From assembly GCF_008195825.1 (NCBI RefSeq), contig NZ_CP043329.1:806001-870000 (forward strand): a DNA stretch of 64,000 nucleotides, given 5' to 3'. Source of the DNA: Pedobacter aquae (GTDB lineage Bacteria > Bacteroidota > Bacteroidia > Sphingobacteriales > Sphingobacteriaceae). Position numbers and translations under genes: made by a program. Shown here piece by piece: positions 45,492 to 54,295 of the stretch (positions are counted from its first letter, which is position 1; every line of letters starts with the position of its first letter). Below the pieces are notes generated by a model. That model made no database searches. It saw only the letters and a program-made list of their open reading frames with translations, and was not told the origin of the DNA.

Positions 45492-47521
45492 TGAATAAGA
45501 AAATTTATATCAGCTTGTTAGCGAGCTTTTTAATGCTCAATAACAGTTACGCACAAAACAAAGCCATGGTAAATACAGCTGCTAGTCCTTACGCTAAGCT
45601 AAAAAGCGTTGATATGGGCGCTGTAAATTGGACAAATGGTTTCTGGGCAGAACGTTTTCAGGTATGTAAAGAAAGCATGGTGCCGCAATTATGGAAAGTT
45701 TATACCAGTGCAGACATTAGCCATGCTTACAGAAATTTTGAAATTGCTGCTGGTTTAGAGAAAGGAAACCATAAAGGTCCGTCTTTTCATGATGGCGATT
45801 TTTATAAAACCTTAGAGGCAGTAGCTAGCTTATATGCTTCTACCAAAGATGAGCAATTAAATAAAATGATGGATGAGGCTATCGCTACAATAGCTAAATC
45901 TCAAAGAGAAGATGGCTATATCTATACCAAAGCCATGATAGAAGAGCGAAATACGGGTGTTCGAAATCAGTTTCAAGACCGTTTAAGTTTCGAGGCTTAT
46001 AATATTGGCCATTTAATGACAGCCGCTTGCATCCATTACCGGGCTACTGGAAAGCGTTCTTTGTTAAATGTAGCAGTAAAGGCCACAGATTATCTGTACA
46101 ATTTTTATCAAAAAGCATCGCCAACTTTAGCAAGAAACGCTATTTGCCCATCGCATTATATGGGTGTGATAGAAATGTATCGTACCCTGGGTGATAAAAG
46201 ATATTTAGAGCTAGCTAAACACCTGATAGATATTAAAGGAAAGATAGACGATGGTACTGATGATAACCAAGATAGAATTCCGTTTAGAGAGCAAAAAAAG
46301 GTGATGGGTCATGCTGTTAGGGCTAATTATTTATATGCTGGCGTTGCCGATGTTTATGCCGAAACAGGCGATACTACCTTAATGAGCCAATTAGATAAAA
46401 TGTGGCATGATGTCACGCAGCATAAAATGTATATCACCGGAGGTTGCGGTTCTTTATACGATGGTGTATCGCCAGACGGAACTTCTTACAACCCTACCGA
46501 AGTACAAAAAATACATCAGGCTTATGGTCGAGATTACCAATTACCCAATTTTACAGCACATAATGAAACTTGCGCCAATATTGGTAATGTTTTATGGAAT
46601 TACCGTATGCTACAGCTTAGCGGAGAGGCTAAATATGCCGATGTGATAGAATTAGCTTTGTATAACAGTGTATTATCAGGCATTAGTTTAGATGGTAAAC
46701 GTTTTTTATATACCAATCCATTAAGCTATAGCGATGCTTTGCCTTTTAAACAGCGTTGGTCTAAAGATAGGGTAGAGTATATTTCATTATCTAATTGTTG
46801 TCCGCCTAATACCGTACGTACTCTAGCAGAAGTAAGTAATTACGCCTATAGCGTGTCTGATAAGGGTGTCTGGATAAATCTGTATGGCGCCAACGAGTTA
46901 AAAACTACTTTAAAAGATGGTTCTTCTTTATTAGTTAGCCAAGAAACAGCTTACCCATGGAATGGCGATATTAAATTAACCGTTAAAGAGAGTAGCAAAA
47001 ACCCATTCTCTTTCTTTTTAAGAATACCAGGGTGGGCTTCAAAAGCTAGTATCCTAGTAAATGGTAAAGCACTTGAAACGCCTGCTAAACCTGGCACATA
47101 TGCCGAAATTAATAGAAATTGGAAAAAAGGAGATGTTATAAGTTTAACTATCCCTATGGAAGCCGAGCTGATAGCAGCCAACCCATTGGTAGAAGAAAAT
47201 AGAAACCAAGTAGCCGTAAAACGTGGCCCTGTGGTGTATTGTGCCGAGTCTGTAGATATGCCACAAGGTACCAGCGTTTTTTCTTTAACTATACCAGCAA
47301 GCGCCCAGTTTAAAGCCGTTCCTTTACAATTTGCAGATAGTAAAATGATGGCTTTAGAAGCCGATGTAAAAATGGTAAAAGCACAAAACTGGACAAACCA
47401 ACTCTACCAAAAAGTAAATACCCAAACAGGGCAAGTAAAAGTAAAATTGATTCCTTATTATGCATGGGGCAATAGAGGTCATGTAGCAGAAATGTCTGTA
47501 TGGTTACCTTTTAGTAGATAA
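45488..47521 (+). CDS. GH127 beta-L-arabinofuranosidase or acericidase, secreted
   Basis: 677 residues; signal peptide about 1-22 (NSYAQNK). (alpha/alpha)6 barrel. Glu360 and Cys362 in AHNETCANIGN and Cys437-Cys438 in LSNCCPPNT match in kind and spacing the Zn-binding Glu/Cys set of GH127, in which a cysteine is the nucleophile. A beta-sandwich follows (about 500-670). GH127 members act on beta-L-arabinofuranosides; one in an RG-II locus is described as acting on aceric acid. Being coupled to GH106 by a 4-bp overlap, it probably cuts the sugar exposed after rhamnose removal. Confidence 0.9.
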   Translation: MMNKKIYISLLASFLMLNNSYAQNKAMVNTAASPYAKLKSVDMGAVNWTNGFWAERFQVCKESMVPQLWKVYTSADISHAYRNFEIAAGLEKGNHKGPSFHDGDFYKTLEAVASLYASTKDEQLNKMMDEAIATIAKSQREDGYIYTKAMIEERNTGVRNQFQDRLSFEAYNIGHLMTAACIHYRATGKRSLLNVAVKATDYLYNFYQKASPTLARNAICPSHYMGVIEMYRTLGDKRYLELAKHLIDIKGKIDDGTDDNQDRIPFREQKKVMGHAVRANYLYAGVADVYAETGDTTLMSQLDKMWHDVTQHKMYITGGCGSLYDGVSPDGTSYNPTEVQKIHQAYGRDYQLPNFTAHNETCANIGNVLWNYRMLQLSGEAKYADVIELALYNSVLSGISLDGKRFLYTNPLSYSDALPFKQRWSKDRVEYISLSNCCPPNTVRTLAEVSNYAYSVSDKGVWINLYGANELKTTLKDGSSLLVSQETAYPWNGDIKLTVKESSKNPFSFFLRIPGWASKASILVNGKALETPAKPGTYAEINRNWKKGDVISLTIPMEAELIAANPLVEENRNQVAVKRGPVVYCAESVDMPQGTSVFSLTIPASAQFKAVPLQFADSKMMALEADVKMVKAQNWTNQLYQKVNTQTGQVKVKLIPYYAWGNRGHVAEMSVWLPFSR

Positions 47522-47558
47522 TGTTTATTGATTTTTGATGGATTGAATGAGTGATTCA

Positions 47559-48335
47559 GTTGCCAGCTATGAGTTTCCAGTTCTGGGTTTAGACTTTCCT
47601 GTTTTTGAATTTCTCTTTTTGAATTTAAAATCAGTTGTGAGTTTCCTGTTTCCAGTTCTGGGTGAAGATTTTTATTTATTGAAGGATTGATTTTAGAATG
47701 ATTGATTAAGCTTTTAGCCTTTTGCTTTTTGGATTGATTTATTTTTTAATTTTTCCTTTTGAATTTTTAAATCAGCTTTCAGTTCTGGATGATGACTTTC
47801 CTGTTTTTTAATTTTTAATCAACCACGGAGTACACAGAGCACACAAAGCTGGGTGTAGACTTATAAAAAGCCCTCTGTGAACTTTGTGTTCTCCGTGGTT
47901 AAAACAATTCTAAGTTTTTATAAGAAAGAATAGATTGAATAAGGGAAATAATCAGTATTATTATGATGATTGAAGCTTTCCGCTTTAAGCTTTTAGCCTT
48001 CTGCTTTTTTGGTTGATTTTTGATGGATTGAATGATTGATTAAGCTTTCTGTTTTGATTAATTGATTTTTTAATTTTGAATTATGCCTTTTGAATTTTTC
48101 ATTCAGTTTCAAGTTTTTAGTTTTGGATGCTGAGTTTCTTGTTTTTGAATTTTTCATTCAGTTACCAGTTGTGAGTTTCCTGTTTCCAGTTCTGGGAGGT
48201 GAGTTTTCTTTTTTTAATTTTGAATTATGCCTTTTGAATTTTTCATTCAGTTTCAAGTTTTTAGTTTTGGATGCTGAGTTTCTTGTTTTTGAATTTTACC
48301 TTTTGACTTTTGAATTTTACGTTTTGACTTTCAAT
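47559..48335. repeat. T-rich heptad-phased low-complexity region with an 88-bp direct repeat
   Basis: Long runs divide into 7-mers: ten in a row at 47559-47628, five at 47634-47668 (GTTTCCT, GTTTCCA type), five at 47973-48007 (AAGCTTT, CCGCTTT type), and seven at 48287-48335 (TTTTGAA, TTTTGAC type). Bases 48066-48153 and 48209-48296 appear to be a perfect direct repeat. An 87-codon frame here (48090-48353) is a by-product of the repeats. No gene is supported between 47522 and 48561. Confidence 0.85.
47821..47900. repeat. Large imperfect inverted repeat
   Basis: Arms of about 30 bp beginning AACCACGGAG (47821-47830) and ending CTCCGTGGTT (47891-47900). The outer 10 bp are perfect and the inner part (ACACAGAG / CTTTGTGT) is imperfect, with a loop of about 20 bp. 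It interrupts the heptad region and is more GC-rich. It could serve as a bidirectional terminator but lacks a strong T-run. Confidence 0.75.
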
Positions 48336-48435
48336 AAATATTTACTTACTTAGAGTTAAAATCTGCCTTCATGAAAAATACCTATGGAATTGGATGTAAA
48401 TTATACGCTAAAAAAAATAATAATAACATGATGAC

Positions 48436-48497
48436 TTGCACATATACCACTGTTTTATGTTGTATTTGTGCAACTTTATGGGATATATATACAAGTT
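48436..48497 (+). other. Left edge of the cassette-like array
   Basis: TTGCACATATA (48436-48446) and TATTTGTGCAA (48463-48473) form a hairpin with one mismatch. GTTATGCC at 48495 then starts a segment (AATGCTATGACGACA) that closely resembles the start of the next unit at 49539 (GTTAGTGGCAAGGCTATGACG). No full attC-like palindrome and no integrase gene lie to the left. Confidence 0.4.
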
Positions 48498-48561
48498 ATG
48501 CCCAATGCTATGACGACAGCCAAAAAACATTTCAACTTACATAAACAACTAAATTTTCCAA

Positions 48562-49419
48562 ATGAAATTTACGATATTATCAGCAGTTTTATTTTTTGCA
48601 ACTAGACAGGTTTCAGCACAGACAGACCTTGCCTTTAATTTTACCAAAAAACCAAGTGGACAATTTTCAAGTTTAACAACCAAATCACTTGACGACATAA
48701 CTTCAACAAAAGAAGTTCTTGTTAGACCATTCATTACAGACGATGCAAGAGTAGTTGGAGAACGACTTGCCCAACTTGAAACTTGGGTACGGTTTGACAA
48801 AGAAGCAGGACAACATTGGATATTAGGAGCATACGGACCGAACAAAAAACTTGAACTGACAGCAGGTGGCGTTTATGGCTATCAAGTTGACCACGACAGC
48901 AAAAAGACTTTTTCATATGCTTTACCATTGCTACAAGCAAAAATTTTGTTTAAAGAATACAAACCAAACAAAGCACCCGGTTTTGGAATGGTTATGGGGA
49001 CATTTTTACCAGTTGGACAAGGTGCTTTTAAACCAGCAGGTTACGGAACTTTTGGCTATCTGACAGTTTCGCAATGTTTTGGCGAAGGTGACAAATTTTT
49101 ATTTCACGGAAATCTTGGTGGAAACTATATACACATTGACGGCACAAACAATCTTATTCCAACGTGGGGCCTTGGGACGCAAATAAAAACCTACAAAGGA
49201 CTGCACTTGGTGGGTGAAATATTTTCAGGCGACCCATACATTCCAGGAACAGGAACTTCTTGGCAAGCAGGTTATCGTTACTTTTTCAGCGACCTTGTAC
49301 AAATTGATATGACAGTTGGTAATGGAATAGCAGGAGATATAATAATGCCATTTTGGGGCACGGCAGGTATCAGAATTGTGACAGAGAAATTCCTCAAAAA
49401 GAAGAATGCCAGCCGCTAA
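48562..49419 (+). CDS. Putative outer-membrane beta-barrel protein
   Basis: 285 residues; signal peptide about 1-19 (ATRQVSAQ). Alternating aromatic/hydrophobic strands (KLELTAGGVYGYQVD, GFGMVMGTFLPVGQG, SWQAGYRYFFSDLVQIDM) suggest a small outer-membrane barrel, with a conserved opening RPFITDDARVVGERLAQLE. I do not know the family's function. Codon choice (many GAC, CTT, GGA) differs from the sugar genes to the left. Its TAA stop at 49417-49419 lies within the left end of the attC-like element, as in compact integron cassettes. Confidence 0.65.
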   Translation: MKFTILSAVLFFATRQVSAQTDLAFNFTKKPSGQFSSLTTKSLDDITSTKEVLVRPFITDDARVVGERLAQLETWVRFDKEAGQHWILGAYGPNKKLELTAGGVYGYQVDHDSKKTFSYALPLLQAKILFKEYKPNKAPGFGMVMGTFLPVGQGAFKPAGYGTFGYLTVSQCFGEGDKFLFHGNLGGNYIHIDGTNNLIPTWGLGTQIKTYKGLHLVGEIFSGDPYIPGTGTSWQAGYRYFFSDLVQIDMTVGNGIAGDIIMPFWGTAGIRIVTEKFLKKKNASR

Positions 49420-49547
49420 CAGCCGTTTTGCAAAAGCGGGGGTTTTGTGCTTCTATGACAGTGAAGTGCTAAATTCAAGCTTCGTGCATCTAATGAACTT
49501 TTGTGCTAAAAATCCCCGCCTTCGCAAAGCGGCAAACCGTTAGTGGC
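49408..49547 (+). other. attC-like palindrome A
   Basis: Left end GCCAGCCGCTAAC (AAC at 49418-49420), right end GTTAGTGGC (GTT at 49539-49541). The arms pair over about 30 bp (GTTTTGCAAAAGCGGGG with CCCCGCCTTCGCAAAGC) around a 60-nt centre. It has the size and symmetry of a long attC site, though the seven-base boxes fit the class 1 consensus only at AAC/GTT. Confidence 0.65.
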
Positions 49548-49568
49548 AAGGCTATGACGACACAAACA

Positions 49569-50471
49569 ATGAAAAACATAATATTAATCGGACTTTTTCC
49601 CATTTTGACCACATTTGGACAAGACAAAAAATGTTGCGACACATATGTTTACGAAGGCTATATTTTGACAGACCAAAATAAGAAACTCAAAATAAACCTC
49701 AATTTTTTAGTTCTTCTTGACTCTACAATGGTCGGTTCATATTATTATGACCCAAATTGGGGCTCATTGAAATTGGTAGGAAAACTAAAACCTGACTTTA
49801 CTTTCTATTTGGTAGAGCGGGACAAAACAGACAGTATTACCGGCTTCTTTGAAGGAAAGCTAAATGCAGACTACAAATTAGCAAAAGGAAAATGGACAGA
49901 CGGAAAAAAACAAAAAGTTTTCGATTTTGAAATTAAGCAAGTAATTGGAAAATCTTATTGGGACTACATAAAGAAAAATCGAGCTTTATATGAATACAAA
50001 AACATTAAGCAAGCAATTCGACAAAAACATAAAGTTTTGAGTATTGACGTAGCAAGCCAAGGGCTAAGCAAATTGCCTAATAAACTATCTCGACTTGACA
50101 AAATCGTTTCAATAAATCTATTAGGAAATCAATTTGAAACTTTCCCGACAGTTTTAAGCAAACTAACAACTCTTGACGAAATATCATTAAGTTCAAATGA
50201 ATTGACAAGTGTTGGTGCGGAAATCGGACAACTGAAAAACTTGCGAATTCTAATAATGAACAACAATCAACTAAAAGAACTTCCAAAACAAATCGGAGAA
50301 TTGACAAACCTCTTGTATTTAGAAATTGGAAACAATAAATTGACGAGTTTACCCGAAGAAATTAAGTATTTAACAAGTTTGCAAGAACTTCACATAGAAC
50401 GAAATAATTTGAGCGAAACGGAAAAACAAATAATTAAAGAACTATTGCCGAAATGTATAATTCACTTTTGA
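49569..50471 (+). CDS. Secreted leucine-rich-repeat protein
   Basis: 300 residues from the ATG at 49569, which begins a signal peptide (MKNIILIGLFPILTTFGQ). Upstream in-frame starts at 49503 and 49554 would lie inside or at the edge of the palindrome. The N-terminal half (about 25-140) has two cysteines and a beta-rich domain. The C-terminal half has about five leucine-rich repeats of 23 residues (LPNKLSRLDKIVSINLLGNQ, LPKQIGELTNLLYLEIGNNK). LRRs bind proteins; the partner is unknown. It is the sole gene of its unit. GAC-rich codon use sets it apart from the polysaccharide genes. Confidence 0.75.
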   Translation: MKNIILIGLFPILTTFGQDKKCCDTYVYEGYILTDQNKKLKINLNFLVLLDSTMVGSYYYDPNWGSLKLVGKLKPDFTFYLVERDKTDSITGFFEGKLNADYKLAKGKWTDGKKQKVFDFEIKQVIGKSYWDYIKKNRALYEYKNIKQAIRQKHKVLSIDVASQGLSKLPNKLSRLDKIVSINLLGNQFETFPTVLSKLTTLDEISLSSNELTSVGAEIGQLKNLRILIMNNNQLKELPKQIGELTNLLYLEIGNNKLTSLPEEIKYLTSLQELHIERNNLSETEKQIIKELLPKCIIHF

Positions 50472-50500
50472 CAGAAATAAGCCCAGCCGCTAACAGCCGT

Positions 50501-52301
50501 AACTGTTGCACAACTCACAAAATAGTTATATAAAATCATTTTATTAATTAAAGAAGCGTTATTTAAAGCTGATATAAGCGAGGCTCATTTTTTTTGGTGT
50601 TTTATTGTTTGTAAAAAAAGCGAGTCTCTAAAAGGCTTATTTTAGTTCAGATATAAAGGGTTTAAGAAATTAAGTTTGGTATGCTGATTTAGCTTTAATA
50701 CATCCACACTTAGGGTGTGATATTTAATTTTAGGACGAGAGAATTTCATCAATTTTTTCAGATTATAGGCCATAGCACTCATTAAGACATGTTTATTAGC
50801 GCTGATCATCCCTCTGGTGTTTAGCCGCTTCAAATTCATGAAGTTTATTAAAGTACCTAGTACAGGTTCTACCGTTCTACTCCTTATTTTACTGATAGCT
50901 TTTGCGTATAGAGGATTAGCTTTCAGTTTTTGGTGCATACGGTCGTAATAAGGTTTGTCAATACTATCCTCAATCTTTTTGAATTTTGTAGCAGCCCCAC
51001 AACAAGTGATTCTTAATGGGCAATCTTTGCAATCTGTTTCACTGCTTCTATAGCTTTTCTTTTGATAACCTTTACTATCAGTTTTTATTCCTTTGAAGGC
51101 TAATACGGCAAAATTTCCATTCTTCTTTTTACACTCATATTGGTTGCGTAGTGGATTGTATTCAAACCCTTCCCTTTCGGCTTTATATTGACCAAAATTA
51201 GGGATGTAAGCATCAATATGATGGGCTTCACAGAAGGCGAGAGCCTCACCACTGCTATAACCAGCATCAGCGGTTATTTGGTCAACAGGAATGTGATGTA
51301 TGCTTAGGTTTTGTATAGTTTGCGATAAGATGTCGGCAAGGTTTTGGCTGTCTTTATTACCAGCGCTACTAGCACAAGCGGCAGTGATAACATGGTGAGC
51401 ATCATCCACGGCAAGCTGTCCTGCATAATTGAGCTGTCTTGCTTTTCCGGGTTTGGTACTTATTTTAGCATCTGGATCAGTAGGAGAGTAATGGGTATGG
51501 TTACTGAGGTATTTAGGTCGAATAATATTTCCGTTTTCATCGACTTGTTTAGGATGATCCACATGTCCAGGCATTCCCTTGTATTCTTTCTCTTTCCAAG
51601 CATGGTGTCGCTCTACAGCCTTTTTGATACTAGCTTTAACTTTATATTCAGAGCCTTCGTTCAGCTCGTTTGCATATTGTTCTACATCGTCAATAATTTC
51701 TTTTTCTACTAAGCTATCCATACTAGCATTAGCTTTGATATAAGCACTATCTATAGCTTGACGCTTACCTCTGACCATTCCTTTTGCTATACAAAGGCTA
51801 AGTACTTTTTGAAATAATGATAGAAATACATCTTCCCCATAGAGCTGTCTTGTTCTAGAGATGGTAGAATGCCAAGGCAAAGCCTCATCTAAATCGTACT
51901 TTAAATACCATCTTACATCTAAACAATTAGCGCAGAAAGCAATAAGCTGCCTATCAGAATTGATATTATTGAGATATCCTACCAAACAAATCTTGAAGAA
52001 AACAAGCGGATCAATACTTTCTTGTCCTTCTTTACCATAGTAAGATAATGTTTCTTTATAGAGAAAATTTAAATCAAGAGTTTGTTCAAGCTTACGATAG
52101 AAATTATCAGCAGGAACCAAATCATTGATGTTAACTTGATAGATGATTTTAGGTTGAATATGTTTACGCCCTTGCATGAGTAAATATAGTAAAAATATCA
52201 TTAAATAACTGATAAACAGGTTGTTAAATAAAATTTTTCTTATTGTATTTATTGATGTAGGTATGGTATATTTGGATGGTATAGGAAGTTGTGCAACAAG
52301 C
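50501..52301 (-). mobile_element. IS1182-like insertion sequence
   Basis: About 1801 bp. Both ends carry TGTTGCACAACT as inverted copies (50504-50515 and 52287-52298), and the element is flanked by ACAGCCGT at 50493-50500 and 52302-52309, which I read as an 8-bp target duplication. Part of this match could reflect how the boundary is drawn. It contains one transposase gene on the minus strand. Confidence 0.82.
50642..52177 (-). CDS. IS1182-family DDE transposase
   Basis: 511 residues from the ATG at 52177 (MQGRKHIQPKIIYQ). A longer frame reaching 52303 runs beyond the end of the element, so it is not used. The N-terminal DUF772 domain (VPADNFYRKLEQTLDLNFLY, then SIDPLVFFKICLVGYLNNI) is followed by the DDE catalytic region (AIDSAYIKANAS, TADAGYSSGEALAFCEAHHI), a zinc-finger-like CKDCPLRITCCG and the C-terminal MNLKRLNTRG, as in IS1182 relatives. 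Full-length and apparently intact. Confidence 0.9.
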   Translation of the reverse strand: MQGRKHIQPKIIYQVNINDLVPADNFYRKLEQTLDLNFLYKETLSYYGKEGQESIDPLVFFKICLVGYLNNINSDRQLIAFCANCLDVRWYLKYDLDEALPWHSTISRTRQLYGEDVFLSLFQKVLSLCIAKGMVRGKRQAIDSAYIKANASMDSLVEKEIIDDVEQYANELNEGSEYKVKASIKKAVERHHAWKEKEYKGMPGHVDHPKQVDENGNIIRPKYLSNHTHYSPTDPDAKISTKPGKARQLNYAGQLAVDDAHHVITAACASSAGNKDSQNLADILSQTIQNLSIHHIPVDQITADAGYSSGEALAFCEAHHIDAYIPNFGQYKAEREGFEYNPLRNQYECKKKNGNFAVLAFKGIKTDSKGYQKKSYRSSETDCKDCPLRITCCGAATKFKKIEDSIDKPYYDRMHQKLKANPLYAKAISKIRSRTVEPVLGTLINFMNLKRLNTRGMISANKHVLMSAMAYNLKKLMKFSRPKIKYHTLSVDVLKLNQHTKLNFLNPLYLN

Positions 52302-52472
52302 ACAGCCGTTTTGCAAAAGCGGGGGTTTCGTGCTTCTATGACAGTGAAGTGCTAAATTCAAGCTTTGTGCATCTAATGAAGTTTAGTGCTGAAAATCCCC
52401 GCCTTCGCAAAGCGGCAAAACGTTATAGCCAATGGTAAAAAACACAGACAACATTCATAATTTGCAACTTTG

Positions 52473-52940
52473 ATGAATAATAAACCAAAAATAAAGACAA
52501 GTTTCACTACAAGAATCAAGACAAGATTTATTAAATTGGCAAAGGAAAATTCAAGTGTAAATGAAATAGCTACAGGGGCGGCATTGGGAGCTTTTACAGG
52601 TGTTTTCCCATCATTTGGTTTTGGATTTTTAACGGTACTTCTATTACATAGGTTTTTTAAATTCAATATTTTTGCAGCAGCAACAGGTAGTTTAATTTCT
52701 AATCCTCTAACAAGTCCACTGTTTATGCTGTTAAGTTTTGAAACTGGAGAGTTGCTACTTAACACAGATGTTCGTTTTGACATGCATAATTGGTCTGCAA
52801 ATTTAAAAGAAGCTGGCTATTCGATTTTTATAGGTGCAATAGCAGTAAGTAGTTTCTGTAGCTTTGCAACATATTTTATTACAAAATATATTGTAATTTA
52901 TATTAGAAATAGGCAGAGCAATAGTTCTGAGAATTATTGA
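52473..52940 (+). CDS. DUF2062 membrane protein, first copy
   Basis: 155 residues; an in-frame TTG just upstream (52470) is less likely. Three or four hydrophobic segments with the DUF2062 core GAALGAFTGVFPSFGFGFLT (about 33-52) and SLISNPLTSPLFMLLSFETG (about 72-91). It shares the same core with the protein two genes on. Function of DUF2062 is not established; it is an inner-membrane protein. It opens a four-gene unit with a stress protein and a cation pump, which suggests a shared role in ion or envelope stress. Confidence 0.8.
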   Translation: MNNKPKIKTSFTTRIKTRFIKLAKENSSVNEIATGAALGAFTGVFPSFGFGFLTVLLLHRFFKFNIFAAATGSLISNPLTSPLFMLLSFETGELLLNTDVRFDMHNWSANLKEAGYSIFIGAIAVSSFCSFATYFITKYIVIYIRNRQSNSSENY

Positions 52941-52991
52941 CCAATAGGAAAAGACTAGAAAGAGTAAAACACACATTTAAAAAAAATAAAA

Positions 52992-53822
52992 ATGAAACTA
53001 CTAGTAACGACCGATTTTTCGGTAAATTCAAAAGGAGCAATTAGGTTTGCTCAAATGCTAGCAAAGCAATCAAATGAAATAGAAGCAACATTCTACCACA
53101 CTGTACATTTTTTAAAGCCAACTAAATGGAGTGATATTTTCTATAAAACATTTATACAAGAAGAAATAGAAAGACTTACTGCTGAGCTTAAAAAGTTTGT
53201 TTATTCAACAATTGGAGAAGATAAAAATAAGTTTGCCAATATTAAGTTTGTTATTGACTCTGCTATCTCAACCGAGAAAGACATTATAAGATATGCCGAA
53301 AAAAACAAAATGGATTTTATTTGTATCGCAACACAAGGTGCTGGTGTATTGAGAAAGATAATGGGTACTCATACATCCTACATTGTAAATAATTCTAAAA
53401 CTCCCGTTTTGGTTATTCCTAGTCATTATCGTGCTAAAGTATTAAAAAAAGTAACTTACTTATCAGATTTTGAAAACCTAAAGAAAGAAATAGATAAGGT
53501 TTCCAAATTTTCGGGTACTGTAAAATGCGGTTTAGATGTATTGCATTACTCATCTATTATTTTTGACAAAAATAAATTTGAACGCAATAAAAGTTTATTT
53601 AGTACAGAGGAATATAAAAACATTAAACTAAACATTGTAAAAAATAATCTGGAATTATCTCTTGTAGACAGAATCTCTCAGTTTATTTCTAAATCGAAAC
53701 CTGAACTTTTAATCATGTTTACAAAAAGAGAAAAGAGTTTTTTTGAGACAATTTTTCTGCCGAGTAAATCTGCTGAACTTACCTATACCACTAAAATACC
53801 AGTATTGATATATTCCAAATGA
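52992..53822 (+). CDS. Universal stress protein, two-domain type
   Basis: 276 residues. First UspA domain about 1-140: MKLLVTTDFSVNSKGAIRFA (ATP-binding start), DFICIATQGAGVLRKIMGTH and PVLVIPSHY. A degenerate second domain follows (about 150-276, with SKPELLIMFTKREKSFFETI and IPVLIYSK). These proteins are cytoplasmic and often bind ATP. The last ATGA overlaps the next start, so the two are translationally coupled. Confidence 0.85.
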   Translation: MKLLVTTDFSVNSKGAIRFAQMLAKQSNEIEATFYHTVHFLKPTKWSDIFYKTFIQEEIERLTAELKKFVYSTIGEDKNKFANIKFVIDSAISTEKDIIRYAEKNKMDFICIATQGAGVLRKIMGTHTSYIVNNSKTPVLVIPSHYRAKVLKKVTYLSDFENLKKEIDKVSKFSGTVKCGLDVLHYSSIIFDKNKFERNKSLFSTEEYKNIKLNIVKNNLELSLVDRISQFISKSKPELLIMFTKREKSFFETIFLPSKSAELTYTTKIPVLIYSK

Positions 53823-54295
53823 AATCGGCTAAAGGTAACTTTGTTGTAAATATTTTTCGAAAAGCAAAGATTAGCTTTTTAAAAATATACTATGCAAGAG
53901 GGAGTGCTCATGAAATTGCATTAGGAGCAGCAATTGGAGCGTTTTGGGGTGTATTCCCAACCTTTGGGTTAAGTACAGTTTTATCTCTACTATTATACAA
54001 AATCTTTCGTTTTAACATAGTAGCCGCAATATCAGGTGCATTTATTTCTAATCCTTTAACAAGTCCTTTTTTATTGATGATAAGCTATAAAGTTGGAAGC
54101 TATTTTATTAAAACTGATATTCAATTTGATTATGACAATTGGTATAAAAATTTACCCCAAATGGGATATGTTTTAATTATTGGTTCTACCATAGTTAGTT
54201 CAGTAATGGGATTATTTGTTTATTATATCACTAAATATACTGTTGAGCGCAGGCGTAACCTAAAAGCTAACAACCCAATTCAAAAGACAAAATGA
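53819..54295 (+). CDS. DUF2062 membrane protein, second copy
   Basis: 158 residues with the same arrangement as the first copy: ALGAAIGAFWGVFPTFGLST, GAFISNPLTSPFLLMISYKV and a terminal membrane segment. Both copies share the ISNPLTSP core. It overlaps the preceding and following genes by 4 bp each (ATGA), so it is tied to the pump. The two copies may form a heteromer. Confidence 0.8.
   Translation: MKSAKGNFVVNIFRKAKISFLKIYYARGSAHEIALGAAIGAFWGVFPTFGLSTVLSLLLYKIFRFNIVAAISGAFISNPLTSPFLLMISYKVGSYFIKTDIQFDYDNWYKNLPQMGYVLIIGSTIVSSVMGLFVYYITKYTVERRRNLKANNPIQKTK

Larger units (their letters stand above)
50484..52434 (+). other. attC-like palindrome B, interrupted by an insertion sequence
   Basis: Left end CAGCCGCTAAC (AAC at 50492-50494). 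The rest resumes at 52302 with ACAGCCGTTTTGCAAAAGCG and ends GTTATAGCC (GTT at 52422-52424). Without the 1.8-kb element it is nearly identical to palindrome A over most of its length, differing mainly at the right end. Confidence 0.65.

Noticed and set aside
48090-48353. 87-codon open frame after the GH127 gene
   Set aside because: It lies wholly in T-rich heptad repeats and repeats itself (an 88-bp direct repeat); no family resemblance or signal.
52178-52303. N-terminal extension of the transposase
   Set aside because: The longer frame runs past the IS end into the flanking palindrome; the ATG at 52177 begins the conserved sequence.
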